Shown one piece after another: positions 36,546 to 59,589 of a stretch of 64,000 nt of DNA. The stretch covers positions 10,212,252 to 10,276,251 of the forward strand of contig CM076652.1 in NCBI GenBank assembly GCA_038496675.1. Direction: 5' to 3'. Numbering within the stretch: the stretch's first letter is position 1; each line of letters opens with the position of its first letter. The notes beneath the pieces are model-generated. The model worked only from the letters and a program-made list of their open reading frames with translations. It did not search any database and was not told where the DNA came from. This stretch comes from Rachycentron canadum. Lineage: Eukaryota > Chordata > Actinopteri > Carangiformes > Rachycentridae. The translations under genes and the position numbers were made by a program.

Positions 36546-38185
36546 AACAATCCCGGCTCTTCATTATCCTCATCACAGAAAGTTTATGTCTATATATCTG
36601 TGGGTATGCTGATGACTAACATATCCACTAATTCCACTTAAACCTAATAAAACTTATTTATAGCTTTGGTGAGCATGCGGTGGGAGAGATTCTCAGGGGA
36701 ATCACATTCAGCCCAACCTCCGCTGAGCTTCTCTTCCTTACCTTCCTCCCCCGCTGCCCCTTGGCTGAGCTCCACCTTGGGGCCCCATGCAGGCCCTCCG
36801 CTCCTTTAGTGCAGTTAGACAGGTGCAGCTGGCCGTAGACATGCACGGTCCCTCCAGGCCAACCACCAAGCGCACCATCTCCATTTACACCCTCGTCTTA
36901 ATCACATAGATTCATATGGCACCTCTTTTTTATTTTTTCAGAATCTGGGCTCAGTTCTCAGTCAGATAATATTCACATAACATACTAGTGTGGCTCCTCA
37001 GTTTGTGAGGTGATGAAGTTACAGTGCTAGGTGCTAGAGAAGACTCTGCTCCTGAGGACAGGAGAGGTTAGAGAGCTATGGATAATTTTGTATGTAAAAC
37101 CTTAAGTCCAATTTTTTCATTTAATAGAGGTTCACAAAGCTTAATTTTAGCTTTATTTATTCCCTATATTTAACATAAATTCAATTTCCTCTCATCTGTG
37201 TACAATAAATGAATATCTATGTTTGATAGTGATCCTTTATCCTGTGAGATCCATTTTAATGTGAAAACAAGGCATAATAACACAGTTCCTCCCAGAAAGC
37301 TTGCGGTTAAAAACATCAACCCTTAAACTAATATTTAGCAGCAGGACACAGAGGTCCAATTATTTTTTTCCTCATTCACTAAATCAACATATAACATTCA
37401 ATCTAATTAGTTTGGGGCATAACAGAGGCTTATGTAAGTTGTCCAGCAGTGCAGGAAAAACAAACTGTCCTGCCAAAACCCAAATCAAGAATGACACAAA
37501 TGATCTACATACAGTAGCTGCAATGAGAGCAATGTAATTCTCCACTGTTCACAGCTACCAACGACTGCCACCGGACAAAATGGGAACATCACCACTCCTG
37601 TGTGAATGAATAGCTTATAAAACAGGAGAGGCAACATTGGCTCCCGTCTTTTCTTTGAGGGTGTTGTGGAGCAAGTGGCACATGAATTAAACTGGTGACA
37701 AGCAGAGGCCGCAGATCTCTCCCAAAGTCTACTTTTAGAAAGTGCAAGTCAAGGTTTTAGGTTTCAGCGTCTGCTCTTGAGTGAATGGGTTTTCCAGCTT
37801 GCCAATTAGGTGTACAATTTAAAGGCTTGTTGTCCGGGAGCCAGCTGGTTGAAAACTGTTGATAACACTGTATGGATTTGTCATATTATGCCTGTCTTGT
37901 GTTTTGAACAGAAAGGTTATTGGCTTTCTCCTTTGTGTAAATACAAATGAAATATGTCTTAATGCAGAGAGAGACAGGACACACTTCAAGCTTTTGATAA
38001 AGACATAAAAGCAAACATATACAAAGGGCTGGTCTTGAAAGTGATCCTTTTTCTGAAGCAGCCAAACTGCAGCTTCACAGAGTAGATGAGAAGTAAGCAG
38101 ACCTCAGGAATGCAGTCTGGAAACGTTAGCCTGCTATCGGAAGCCCGAGGCAGGGTGACATCGGGGTGGGTGTACCATTGTGGAG

Positions 38186-38226
<41 letters not shown>
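38186..38226. repeat. (TG)n(AG)n compound microsatellite
   Basis: A TG run passes directly into an AG run, immediately left of the duplicated segment. Confidence 0.9.
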
Positions 38227-38227
<1 letters not shown>

Positions 38228-38230
38228 AAA

Positions 38231-39378
38231 ATGGTTGGACGGGGAGCAAGAGGGAAACTGTCATATGTAATCACTTCCTGCCTATGCCTCCCTTGGAAAT
38301 CTGTCACCTTGCGATGCCTTCAAACATCTGCCATTTCATTTAAGTTAATAGCTGAATACGCAACAAGCAGGATTTATTAATACCCTCAGAGACTGAACTG
38401 GCTTCTTGGTGACGTCTATTTGAGCCCAACCACCTGGCGAGATGGCAGGCTACAGCCTCCCTTTAATTAAGTAAACACTGATCTAAGAAAGGAAAGATCC
38501 AATTTTCACTTCAGACCGGTTTCAAGGGGTTTATTAAAACTAAAATAAAACCTGACAAACATAACTCCAACAATAAGTCAGCCTTCAGATGAGCCATCAT
38601 GATCTTTGTGCTTAACCGTTTTAAATCTTTACCTAAAACCTTATAGATTTTTAGGGCATTAGTTGGATGAATTCACAGAGGTACCTGTTTAAGAACATGA
38701 GTTATCAAGCTAAACACCTAAATGCTCAAAATTAGGGGAGAAACTGACATTGGTGTAGTAATGTTTGTTAGTTGTACGGTCCTCCACTTTGATTTAGACT
38801 GAAATATATCAACAATTATAAAATTGATTGCCATAAAATTCACTACAGACACCATGGTTCCCATATCGCATTTCGACATTGTCTAACTTTTTATCTTGGT
38901 GATTTCTTAGCATTTCCTTTAGTGCCAGTATCCAGTGCGAATTTCAATTTGTCCAAAACTTATTACTATTAATAACCAAATACTCAATTTTGTATTTAGA
39001 GCTATCTATCAAATGATAGCATGCTAACAGGCTGAACTAATATGACATTACACCTGCTCAAAACACTGCTGTGCCTTCTAAGCGTGGCCTCACACCATTG
39101 TGGCTGTAGACTAGTTCATGTTTTCATTACAGATTCATCTTACAATTATTTTCTAAATCCCATAATTTCCCAAAGTTTCCAATCTTCAGATTACTTGTTT
39201 TCCAAACCACAAACTAAAACCCAAAGTTCAGAATTAAGAAGCTGAAATAGGACGAATTTGAACTTTTTTGCTTGTAAAACAAACTTATTTTTCTGTCAGT
39301 CAATTAATCTACGGACTGATTAGTCCCTTCAAATTGATCCAAAAGTTGATTTTCTGTTTGTAATCGTGTTTTTGACTA
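38231..39378 (+). repeat. Large direct duplication, copy A
   Basis: From 'atggttggacggggagcaag' to 'ttctgtttgtaatcgtgttt' this segment is repeated in the same orientation at 42013-42958. The first 420 bases or so differ at only a few positions; further right the copies diverge. Copy A keeps about 230 bases (about 38690-38930) that copy B has lost. The left part looks unique, while the right part contains two dispersed repeats (about 38790-39115 and 39125-39380). It lies just beyond the polyadenylation signal of cpt1. Confidence 0.85.
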
Positions 39379-39491
39379 ATTGCTTGATTATTGGTGAACA
39401 GTGATTTAACATCCACAAAATAAGTTTTTAAAATAGATTAAAAAGACAAATGATGTATTCAGTGATGGTAGAGTTGTGTCTTGACATTCAC

Positions 39492-39497
39492 TTTATT
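39492..39497 (-). terminator. Candidate polyadenylation signal of cpt1
   Basis: TTTATT on the plus strand, hence AATAAA on the minus strand, about 1.77 kb beyond the stop codon of cpt1. No coding sequence lies between. Other hexamers may be used. Confidence 0.45.
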
Positions 39498-41262
39498 GTT
39501 AAAACTTGTTTTGGTATGTCAGCTGCTTGTCTTTTTACACATCTTTAAATTAAAGGCAAACATATACAGCTTCAAAACCCATGCAGCAGTGTAAACATGA
39601 GGTCTACCGAGATAAAAAGTCATACAACTACATCATACTGGCAAGTCTGTGAAAACAATAGTCATGTCAAAAATAAGGAAGCATTTTATTTATCTCACAT
39701 CTTCAATCAGCTCTAACTTAATGCTTAGTTTTTGCTGCAATCATCTGATAAATATGCATTTCTCAAACAGTTTGTTGGGTGGAAAAAGAGGTTAAAACAT
39801 GGGTTTAAAAAATAAATAATGATGACAACTTATACATCATAACAAAAATGCATTCCTACACATGACATCCCTTCTGCCCTTCATAGGTGTTACTCCAAGA
39901 GAAACTAAGATTTCCTATTGTAATGTACTGTAATGGAGAGACACAACAACCCACTGAGTAATTCTGCACTACATGACAAAGCAACAACAGCTGCAACACC
40001 ACAACAACTTGACAGTTTGCTGATAAGTTTATAATTTGTCTTGATCTGACAGAAGGCTACCAAGGTAGTTAGGAATCTGTTAGTTTGAACAGAAGGGCCA
40101 GTCTGGAGTGCACAGCAGGGTTAAAGTACAGTTACCCCATTCTTTTAAAACAAAATAAGTCACCCATTGGCTACACACTGTGTGACATTCACCCCAGACA
40201 CACACCATGTCCTGCCAATCCCTCACTTCAACAGCAACCTTAATGTTATACTACCCACCAGCTCACCAGGGTCACATGACATTGTACTGCATCTCAACTT
40301 CTACTGTTGCACATATACACGCCAACATAAGCACTTCTAATGCTGCCGCCAGCAGCACAGAATACTAGGCCAAGTTAGTAAAACCTGAGTAAGAAAACAA
40401 CAAACACGCACACACAAACATGATCTGCCTTTTTCGCTACATCATAAAAATCAGAGCAGTGGAAAAGAACAAACAGACTGGCTGTGCACTTGAGTCAAAA
40501 AGGCAATGGAGATCCATTGGTGGGACAACTGCTCTGTCTTCTCTGTATTGGTATCCAGAATTACACCAATACAGGGTCACTTTCCAGATCATCGCTGAAT
40601 ATTTTGAATTCTTATAATTATAGCTCAAGAATTTTACTCCTACACTCCTTTTATTACTGGATACAACTGTTCAGCCAAAAGCATCAAGTATTTAAACTAA
40701 GCCATCTGAAATTAATAGACACCACGAAACATACAATTTGTTATGATACTTTACATCAAGTGTGCTGCTTAAACCAGTTACCCATGACCTAAGTGCTTCA
40801 ACTGAAGAGATTAGAAGAAACAAAAAGTTTTAAAAATTGGGACAAAGTCGAGCAAAAATATTACACCATTTGTCAACTTAAACTGTGATTCAAATGTGGG
40901 ATGATGCGACTGAACAATCCTTTAGCTGAAATGCCTTTTAATGTAGTAATACAGACTTGAGCGGCATTAATTTTCTCCTCCCTTTCTGTCCATTTTATAT
41001 TAGTGGGTCACTAAGGCACAGGTGTGTACAGTCCTGTAAATAAAAACTTTGATCTGCGCACTACCTGAACCCAATACCACCAGAACCTACCCCTCCCCAT
41101 ACATACAGTACACATAAATGCAACATTGACAGTAATGTTACATCTGTAACATCAACTAATTTAAAAACAACCCCCAAATCCTATTTGATTCTGTACAAGC
41201 TTCAGGAGGAATATATGTTTTGTTAAAAACAGCGTCTTCTGTTTTTCTACCCAGAGGAGAAA

Positions 41263-53066
<11,804 letters not shown>

Positions 53067-53090
53067 GGTGGCTACTACTGCACAGGGTCA
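53067..53090 (-). other. cpt1 5' UTR part of the first coding exon
   Basis: The acceptor TTTCCCTCAG is followed by 24 untranslated bases leading into GCCACCATGG. This implies a further upstream non-coding exon. Confidence 0.7.
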
Positions 53091-55821
53091 CTGAGGGAAA
53101 GCGCAAGATAATCGAGTTAGTGAAGTGGAAATTTCAAGAGAGGTTCTATAAAGATAAAAGATGTCAGGACAGATGTCATTTCCCTTTCTTAAATTCACAG
53201 TTATGGCTACTAATCTCAAAAACACAGCAGATTCTTACTGGGTTTGAAGACAACATAGGGCAGTGTTAACACTGAGTTAGATGCTTACTCAGAAGCACAG
53301 TACATAGGTCTAGGGGGGTAATTACGAAAACACTAAAACAAGTCAAATGTGCTTTTTCATTTAACATTTCCCTGTTCACAAATGTTTCCTTTATTAATTA
53401 TTGTGGTTCAAAACTGGCCTTAAGAATTAACTGGATTCTGTGCCAGACCTAAAGTCTCTCAGTGAAGTGCAAAACTGTAGCACAATGATTTGCCTATTTG
53501 CCACAGGGAACTATCTGCTGTGTGTCCTTTTAAAAAGCCATCATGTGAGGTACCACTGAAACTTATTTATAAAAAACACAAGACCTAAGTACAAAAATGA
53601 ACCAGGACACCAAACTGACAATATTTTTGCCATTGTCCTATGTTAAACAAGCACGTTCATAAAAACTGCAAGTCCTTTTTTGGGAAATATTGTGAATAAA
53701 AAGGAGATCCATCATAAATCAGTTTGGGATGCATGGTTTTGTATTCAGTTACGATATCAACTGAGCTTGTTGCTGCAAGATGACACTGAAGGAGATGCAC
53801 TGGGAGGTGACTGTGTTGTGCCACCCCTCTATGAACTGGTTAAGTAGGTGTGGCACTTGTCCTTAACTACAAGGGAACCAACGCTAGACAAACTATAACT
53901 AGAGGCTCTTTTTTTAAATTTTGAATTTGTAAAACTTTAGTGAACTATTACATGTTGAAATTTTGTTAAGATGGAAATGAACAAGTGTGCACGCATACTA
54001 ATAAATATTTAGCCTTAACCGGTTTTTTTTTTTTTTTTAATTACATATCACCAGCTGGATGATGAAACTGTGGATGTGGCATTGAGAGGTAATTCCTCTT
54101 ACCAGTTGCCTTCACTTGCTGTCGGAAATATAAACGCCATGTGAGCATACAAATAAAATAACTGTCGAAAACGACAGCGAAAGTCTCTAATTGGCCGCTG
54201 ACTGTATGCACTGTCGGTGTTAATGTTTGGTATCTCATGATAAGGCTATGTGGAGTTCAGTTTTCCCGGCTGCAGCAGCATTTCTCCCGTAAAGCTCTGC
54301 TACGTTTCTCAGAGACAATGCTTACTTTGCAGGGCCCATTTTTTTTTTTTTTTTTTTGGTCATTCAGCAAAAGCCCTCTGAAAGCAGGACACGTCGTTTC
54401 TACCTTTTCAGCCCTAGGAAGGAGCAGCATCTACAAATCGGTGTTTCAGCAGCCAGTCCCTTCCCCCAGCTACTTTCCAACATCACATGATCCACCCTGT
54501 GCTGCAGAAACTAGGGGAAAGGTCGCAGCGCTCTGCCGCTTGGATACCGGGTAAAACCGGCAACTTCATCCACATAAATCCTCGTATGTCAGCAAACACA
54601 TCCCACCGTGGTCAAAATAAAACAATGCGTGACACACAGTTTGTTTTGGATATTGCATAATCGGCCTTCGTCAGTTTTCTACATTTCAAAGCAGATGCAA
54701 AAAAAAAAAAAAAAAAACCTGTCTGCTGTTAATTAATAATCATGGCAACCCCCCTGTGTTTGTCTGCACTGACTCAGACCTCAAACGCCACATAATCCAT
54801 CTCATTCAAAATTTCTTCCAGTTATTAATCCAATCCCTTCAACATAAAACACAACATCACAACCCACAAACACGCCCGGCAAAATGTAGGTTACATTTGT
54901 CTGCTTCTATATCAAATGTCCCGCCCACGTGGTCTATGTGAAATTATGTCAGTAGTGTGAACCCCCCACCATTGTAAATAATCTATATCTATATTTATAT
55001 ATTTATTCATTTGTCGAAACAGCCAGGGTTTTCAGCCACAGGTAAATAAGCGCATAGTCTTATCTCTACCTTTATAAACGCTCCTACGATGAGGGCACCA
55101 TGACAATCCAGCTTTTACTGACCTTCACTGGCAGGTGACATTTGCAAATTTACTAAATTTCTCTTTTGCCACTATTGCACATCCTGGGCCACTGTCGGGT
55201 ACAAACGTTTACATCTGAGTCATCACCTAATAGAGTTGCTCATGCGTTGTTTGATGGTTGTCCATGAATGACCTTTAATTGGACTTTTGCCTACATTTGC
55301 CTCCTGAGAACCACCTGGGTTGTTTAACGTCAAATCCAAACCAGAAACCAGGTCATTCTCAGTGAAATGTTTCATGCAGATATTCAGATGAGGCCTCTTC
55401 GACACTTTTTTCCGCAGCCTATTTTGTTATGAGTGCATTGAGTTGAGATGAACGCCTGACTCTCACGAGCCAAAGATCTTCTCATGAACTTGATTTCTGA
55501 CTGCTAGGGGCCAAATTAAGATCAAAATCCGCTCAGTTGAGGCAAGAAAATCTCCGTACGTCATGTAAACACCGCACAGCCCCACGCACTGCGCCGACGA
55601 GGAAATGCAGCACACTGACATTAACGTCAACGACGTGGAGATAACTGCAGCCTTCACAAGCTTCTGTCTTAACTTCCCGATGTCTTTTTTTTTTTTTTTT
55701 TTACCCCCAAAGCCCTGCAGCCATTTTTGCACAGCCGCTTCAACTTTAACTCCGGAGAGAGCTTCGACACCAACACAACACGCAGCGAGGTTTTTGTTGT
55801 TTTTTTTTTATCTGTACTCAC

Positions 55822-55930
55822 CGACTTTCTGTCAGGCTGAGGGAGCAGAGCTTTGTGTTTTGGCGAAGATGTGGCCCGGTCTGTCTGTCGGCGGAGGCTG
55901 CTATACACACTACATGAATGAGAGCACAGA
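55822..55930 (-). other. Probable non-coding first exon of cpt1
   Basis: On the minus strand a G+C-rich block ends in AGAAAGTCG followed by a strong donor, GTGAGTACAG. A 5' exon is required by the acceptor at 53091, and this is the best donor in the CG-rich upstream region. The 5' boundary is a guess. Splicing would join it to the exon at 53090 across a 2.7 kb intron. Confidence 0.45.
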
Positions 55931-56010
55931 CTTGTATACACCGCCACACCGCCTGCCCCTTTTGGTACGTCACATTTCTTTCCTTTCGCTGACCTACAAA
56001 ACAAGTCATG
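55931..56010 (-). promoter_or_regulatory. Candidate cpt1 promoter
   Basis: Read on the minus strand the segment holds TGACGTAC (CRE-like, from 55967-55974), GGGGCAGGCGG (GC box-like) and TATACAAG about 30-50 bases upstream of the assumed exon. Assignment is by consensus and position only. Confidence 0.3.
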
Positions 56011-56184
56011 GTAGAAACAGTGCCCCCCTGAGGTCTCTTGTTATGTTGCAGCCTTGTGGTAAAATTGAAAATCATTTCCCTCATCAAACAATCAACACCC
56101 CCATAATGACATGATATATATATAAGTAAAAACTGAAATATCCTATTGACCCTTTGCCATGTCACTTGAAATTTAGCCCAGGTG

Positions 56185-56592
56185 CCCAATGTTTCTTTTG
56201 ATCATCTTTGATATGTTTCTGCCCCTTGGAGCTCACCTGTGGTAGATTCAGTTGACTTGGCATGATTTGGAAAGGCACACGCTTGTCTATGTAAGGTCTC
56301 ATGCATATCAGAGCAGAAAACAAGCTATAAAGTGGAAGGACCTGCCTGAGGAGCCCAGACAAGAGACAAGATTGTGATTTGGAGAGGGCTACGAAAATAA
56401 TCCTAGTGCATTAAAGGTTCTCAAGAGCACAATGGCATCCATTATTCTTAAACGGAAGAGGTTTGGGACAACCAAGACTCCCAGAGCTGGCTGCCTGGCC
56501 AAACTGAGGAACTTGGGGAAAAGGGCCTTGGTAAGAAAGGTGACCAAGAACCCAATGATCACTCTGGCTGTGCTGCAGCTTTCCTGTGTGTA
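56185..56592 (+). mobile_element. Tc1/mariner-like transposon fragment
   Basis: The 5' non-coding part has 'catgatttggaaaggcacac' and 'gtctatgtaaggtctcatgc'. The coding part that follows has 'aaggacctgcctgaggagcc', 'aggttctcaagagcacaatg' and 'aaactgaggaacttggggaa', each matching the N-terminal helix-turn-helix region of fish Tc1 transposases (peptides KRKRFGTTKTPRAGCLAKL and VTKNPMITLAVLQLS). The copy stops near 56592, well before the DDE catalytic domain, and lacks the right inverted repeat. It is a dead 5' fragment. Confidence 0.85.
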
Positions 56593-56599
56593 CATGGGA

Positions 56600-59230
56600 G
56601 TAATGTTAATGAGTAAGTTTCTAATGTGATATTTCTGTTATTAATTTTTTATAATTAAGCAAAAAAAAAAAACAAAACATGAGGTACTAGGTGTAGATTG
56701 ATGAGAGGAAATGTTTTTGTTTATATCAGCATAATTCTGCAACATAACAAAATAGACAAAATTAAGACAACATTAGCATTTTTCAGTAACCAGTATACAA
56801 TGTGCTCGAGTTGTTTAAATACAAACAATTATACAGCAATTGAAAACACAGCAGGCTATGCAAATGATATTCAGTTCCCACTGTGAGAGATACAAGTTGT
56901 TGATGCAATTAAAGCAACACCTGTATATTCAATGCAATAAAATATCCCTGGAACAAATCCACTTTTGTGGAGATCAAATGTCAAACTCCTTCATAACAAC
57001 ATTTCAACAAAAACATGTTTTACAAATGTATTTCTGTAGGACAAGGGTTTTGTACTGTAATATTATTGCACATGTGTTCATATGTGTGGACACATTTGGT
57101 GACAGCCATAACAAAGTCACTGTAAGAATATGATGATCTAATTAGCCACAAGTGAAACTGGTGTGTTCCCCTGAGGCTGATTAGACCTTTTATTTATCTT
57201 GTTCCCCCCAAATGTCCACTCGGGATTCTGCACTGCAGGTGTTGTGGCTTGCCATAGTAGGAAAATCACAGGTGTTACTAATAGCATGAATGACTCTGAT
57301 TCCACGGAGCCAAGCAACATCTCAATTACTATGGTCTGGAATTGGCACATGGCACATGTAAATGAAATGCAGCTATTTATTTATGTCATTAATAACTGTA
57401 CCTCTTCTTCTGTGGCTGTGCTCAGTCCACTGCTTTCTCCAATGCCATATTTCCTTTTCCTCTTGCCAGTAATAACTTTCAATGAGAGAGTTCTTGCTGC
57501 ATCTAAGATCCTTCCTCTCTTTGGACAGGTCAGTTGTGAGTTACTCACAGTGAGTCACTAGTGCCAGTTGTGCCAAAATGACATAGCAATGCAATGCACA
57601 GCCAAACTGCAGGTACTGCAGTGGGAATTGCACTGGGATTCCTGTAGTAGTTAGCAGGACCAGTTCCTGCAGTTCAGCACCACATGAACGACCCAGGCCC
57701 ATACTTCACGTAACATTTTTTTTTGTTTTTTAGGTTTCTGTTTTGTAGGACCTGGTACAGACTACATTTATGGAGTATGACCAGTTTGGTTACCTCAGAA
57801 ATCTCCTAACACTGTTCTAATCAGCATTAATATCAACACCAACAACTAGAAATACCTGTGTGGTTGTGTACTCAGCTACTGGTCCCTGGTACCTATAGAC
57901 CTTTCACAGGAGAAATGGTAATGTCACTAGACAACGCATATTTATGTACTTGCATTCACACAAGACAGATGACTTGTAGGAAAAGCACAGATGTTATTGA
58001 TAATATTAACAATGGCTCTGTTCTGTTCAAGTGTCCCAGTGAGCCAAGATGCACACTAACCTGAAACTGAAGCAGCTAAATTTAACTCAACCTTAGTTTC
58101 TCTTATTGCATGCACTGTACACATGTGTTTTTCCTACTCACTCAATAAAAAAACACCTGTAGTTAGAGTTATTGAATCTGAGACAAGGCATCACAAGGCC
58201 AAAAATACTTTCAGACACAGCGGGGCACTGCTGCACACTGTTGCAGATCACGAGTCATTTGCACAAGCAATGTCCCACTAACACATTTTGATTCTGTGCT
58301 GATTTTAAACTGTATCTGATATTGTTGATTTGATATGTTTTTACAGCAATCATGCTTAATAGTACGACAATAAAACGGATGTGGTTGTTCCTGCTTCATA
58401 ATAAACAGATTCTTCCTTGCTATATATTTTTTGTTACATCCTCAAACAACTGCATGGCTTGAATTCAATGTGACCTAAGTAGAACTTTATTTAGTAGAAG
58501 ACATTCACTGAGCAAAGCCATTGAAAAACATAAGATAAGAGCACATGTTAAACATCTCTACCGTTTGTATCCCCAGTGTCATGTGTCCGTCCCTGTCATT
58601 CTTGCCCCTGCACCTGTGTCTGTGACACGAACTTGTCTTTTTTGATCACTTTCCAGCCCGTCACCAAAATTAAACATAAATGTGCTTATGAAATTCTGGA
58701 TACATTTACCTTTAAACAAGCACCATATAGGGACAGAGTAACAGCTTGATAGTGCTGGTGTAGCCATAGCGTTTTGGTCTTAAAAAAACAAATTCAACAA
58801 TCTGAGAAGGAAAAATAAGTCTCTGGGTTTGCTGCGAAGTGAGGCCATCGCCTGTGGTGACATAAGGAAACCTTGCTTTATTTTAAGAACAAGCCAAGCG
58901 AAAACATCAAATCTAGATAAAGCACAAACCCAGCATCACGCGTCTGTCTAAGATTTATCCAACAGGGGGCGCAAGACGACAGATTATTTATCCAATTGAT
59001 TTACTTTATTTAGTTTAGTATTTAGTTTTAAATTGAACACTTGTAAATAACCAAATTAAAAGACTGTCTCAGGCTACAAGCTAACATTACAATGGCCGCT
59101 GCTGCAGTTATCAGCTAGCAAAACCTCATTTTAACTGCGCAAAATAAGAGGAAATAAGTGAAACTCGTGCATTGTTTGAATTTAAGCTGTATAACGTAAC
59201 TGTGCTAAACACACACATGCAGTAAATTAT
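56600..59230. other. Intergenic, no gene seen
   Basis: AT-rich sequence without recognisable exons. Two short segments (about 57237-57330 and 57985-58060) share 'gtaggaaaa.cacag.tgtta' and following bases and look like diverged copies of one dispersed repeat. Confidence 0.45.
57985..58060 (+). repeat. Diverged dispersed repeat (second copy near 57237-57330)
   Basis: 'gtaggaaaagcacagatgtt' and 'caatggctctgttctgttca' here match, with changes, 'gtaggaaaatcacaggtgtt' and 'gaatgactctgattccacgg' in the other copy. I recall this as a fish repeat, but the match is short. Confidence 0.35.
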
Positions 59231-59589
59231 GATGTCTTACCCTGTTTTAGCTCAGTTTCTCCACATCAAACCCGAAGCTCGCGCTCTGCCTTTCTGTCCG
59301 CGAGGAGAGGCGCGCCTCCATCCGCTGCTCGTGCGCGCGCGCCGAACTGTCACTGGTGCGCCGTCTGCCACACAGCTGCGACCAGCCCGCGGCATGTGGA
59401 GGTGGGCTGGACTGGGGTGACTCTGTTTGACCAGCGTCGATCACAGCGGAGCTCGTCGACAGTCGGGGACAAGCCTTCTTCACAGTGGCAGCGGCTTCCC
59501 CCTGGACAGCGAAGGAGAGAATGAAAATAGTGGATTTTGTCTCTACTTGTCGGCACATCGCAGCAGCTGAAGGGAAGTCACTCCAAACG
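59230..59589 (+). promoter_or_regulatory. CpG-rich promoter and possible first exon of an unidentified gene
   Basis: A sharp rise in CG dinucleotides between 59270 and 59560 in AT-rich surroundings marks a CpG island. It ends in CTCCAAACG followed by the donor GTAAGC at 59590. An ATG at 59521 opens a 23-codon frame (MKIVDFVSTCRHIAAAEGKS...) up to that donor, in phase 0. I do not recognise the peptide. A possible next acceptor (TTATTTGCAG, ending 61294) would give a stop after eight codons, so the exon may be purely 5' UTR. Orientation away from cpt1 suggests a divergent neighbour. Confidence 0.4.

Larger units (their letters stand above)
36206..39470. other. Intergenic region between two convergent genes
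   Basis: About 3.3 kb between the 3' ends of the GH31-like gene and cpt1. Holds a TG microsatellite (36513-36540), a TG/AG microsatellite (38186-38226) and copy A of a large direct duplication (38231-39378). No exon recognised. Confidence 0.6.

Noticed and set aside
4191..38226. TG/CA arrays as possible CRISPR or functional tandem arrays
   Set aside because: They are simple dinucleotide microsatellites without spacers, ordinary for fish DNA.
55605..56114. 169-codon plus-strand frame
   Set aside because: It crosses the inferred cpt1 promoter and first exon, contains a homopolymer-derived Phe run, and has no recognised domain.
56432..56629. 65-codon frame as a host gene
   Set aside because: Its DNA matches the N-terminal part of Tc1 transposase genes, so it belongs to a transposon fragment.
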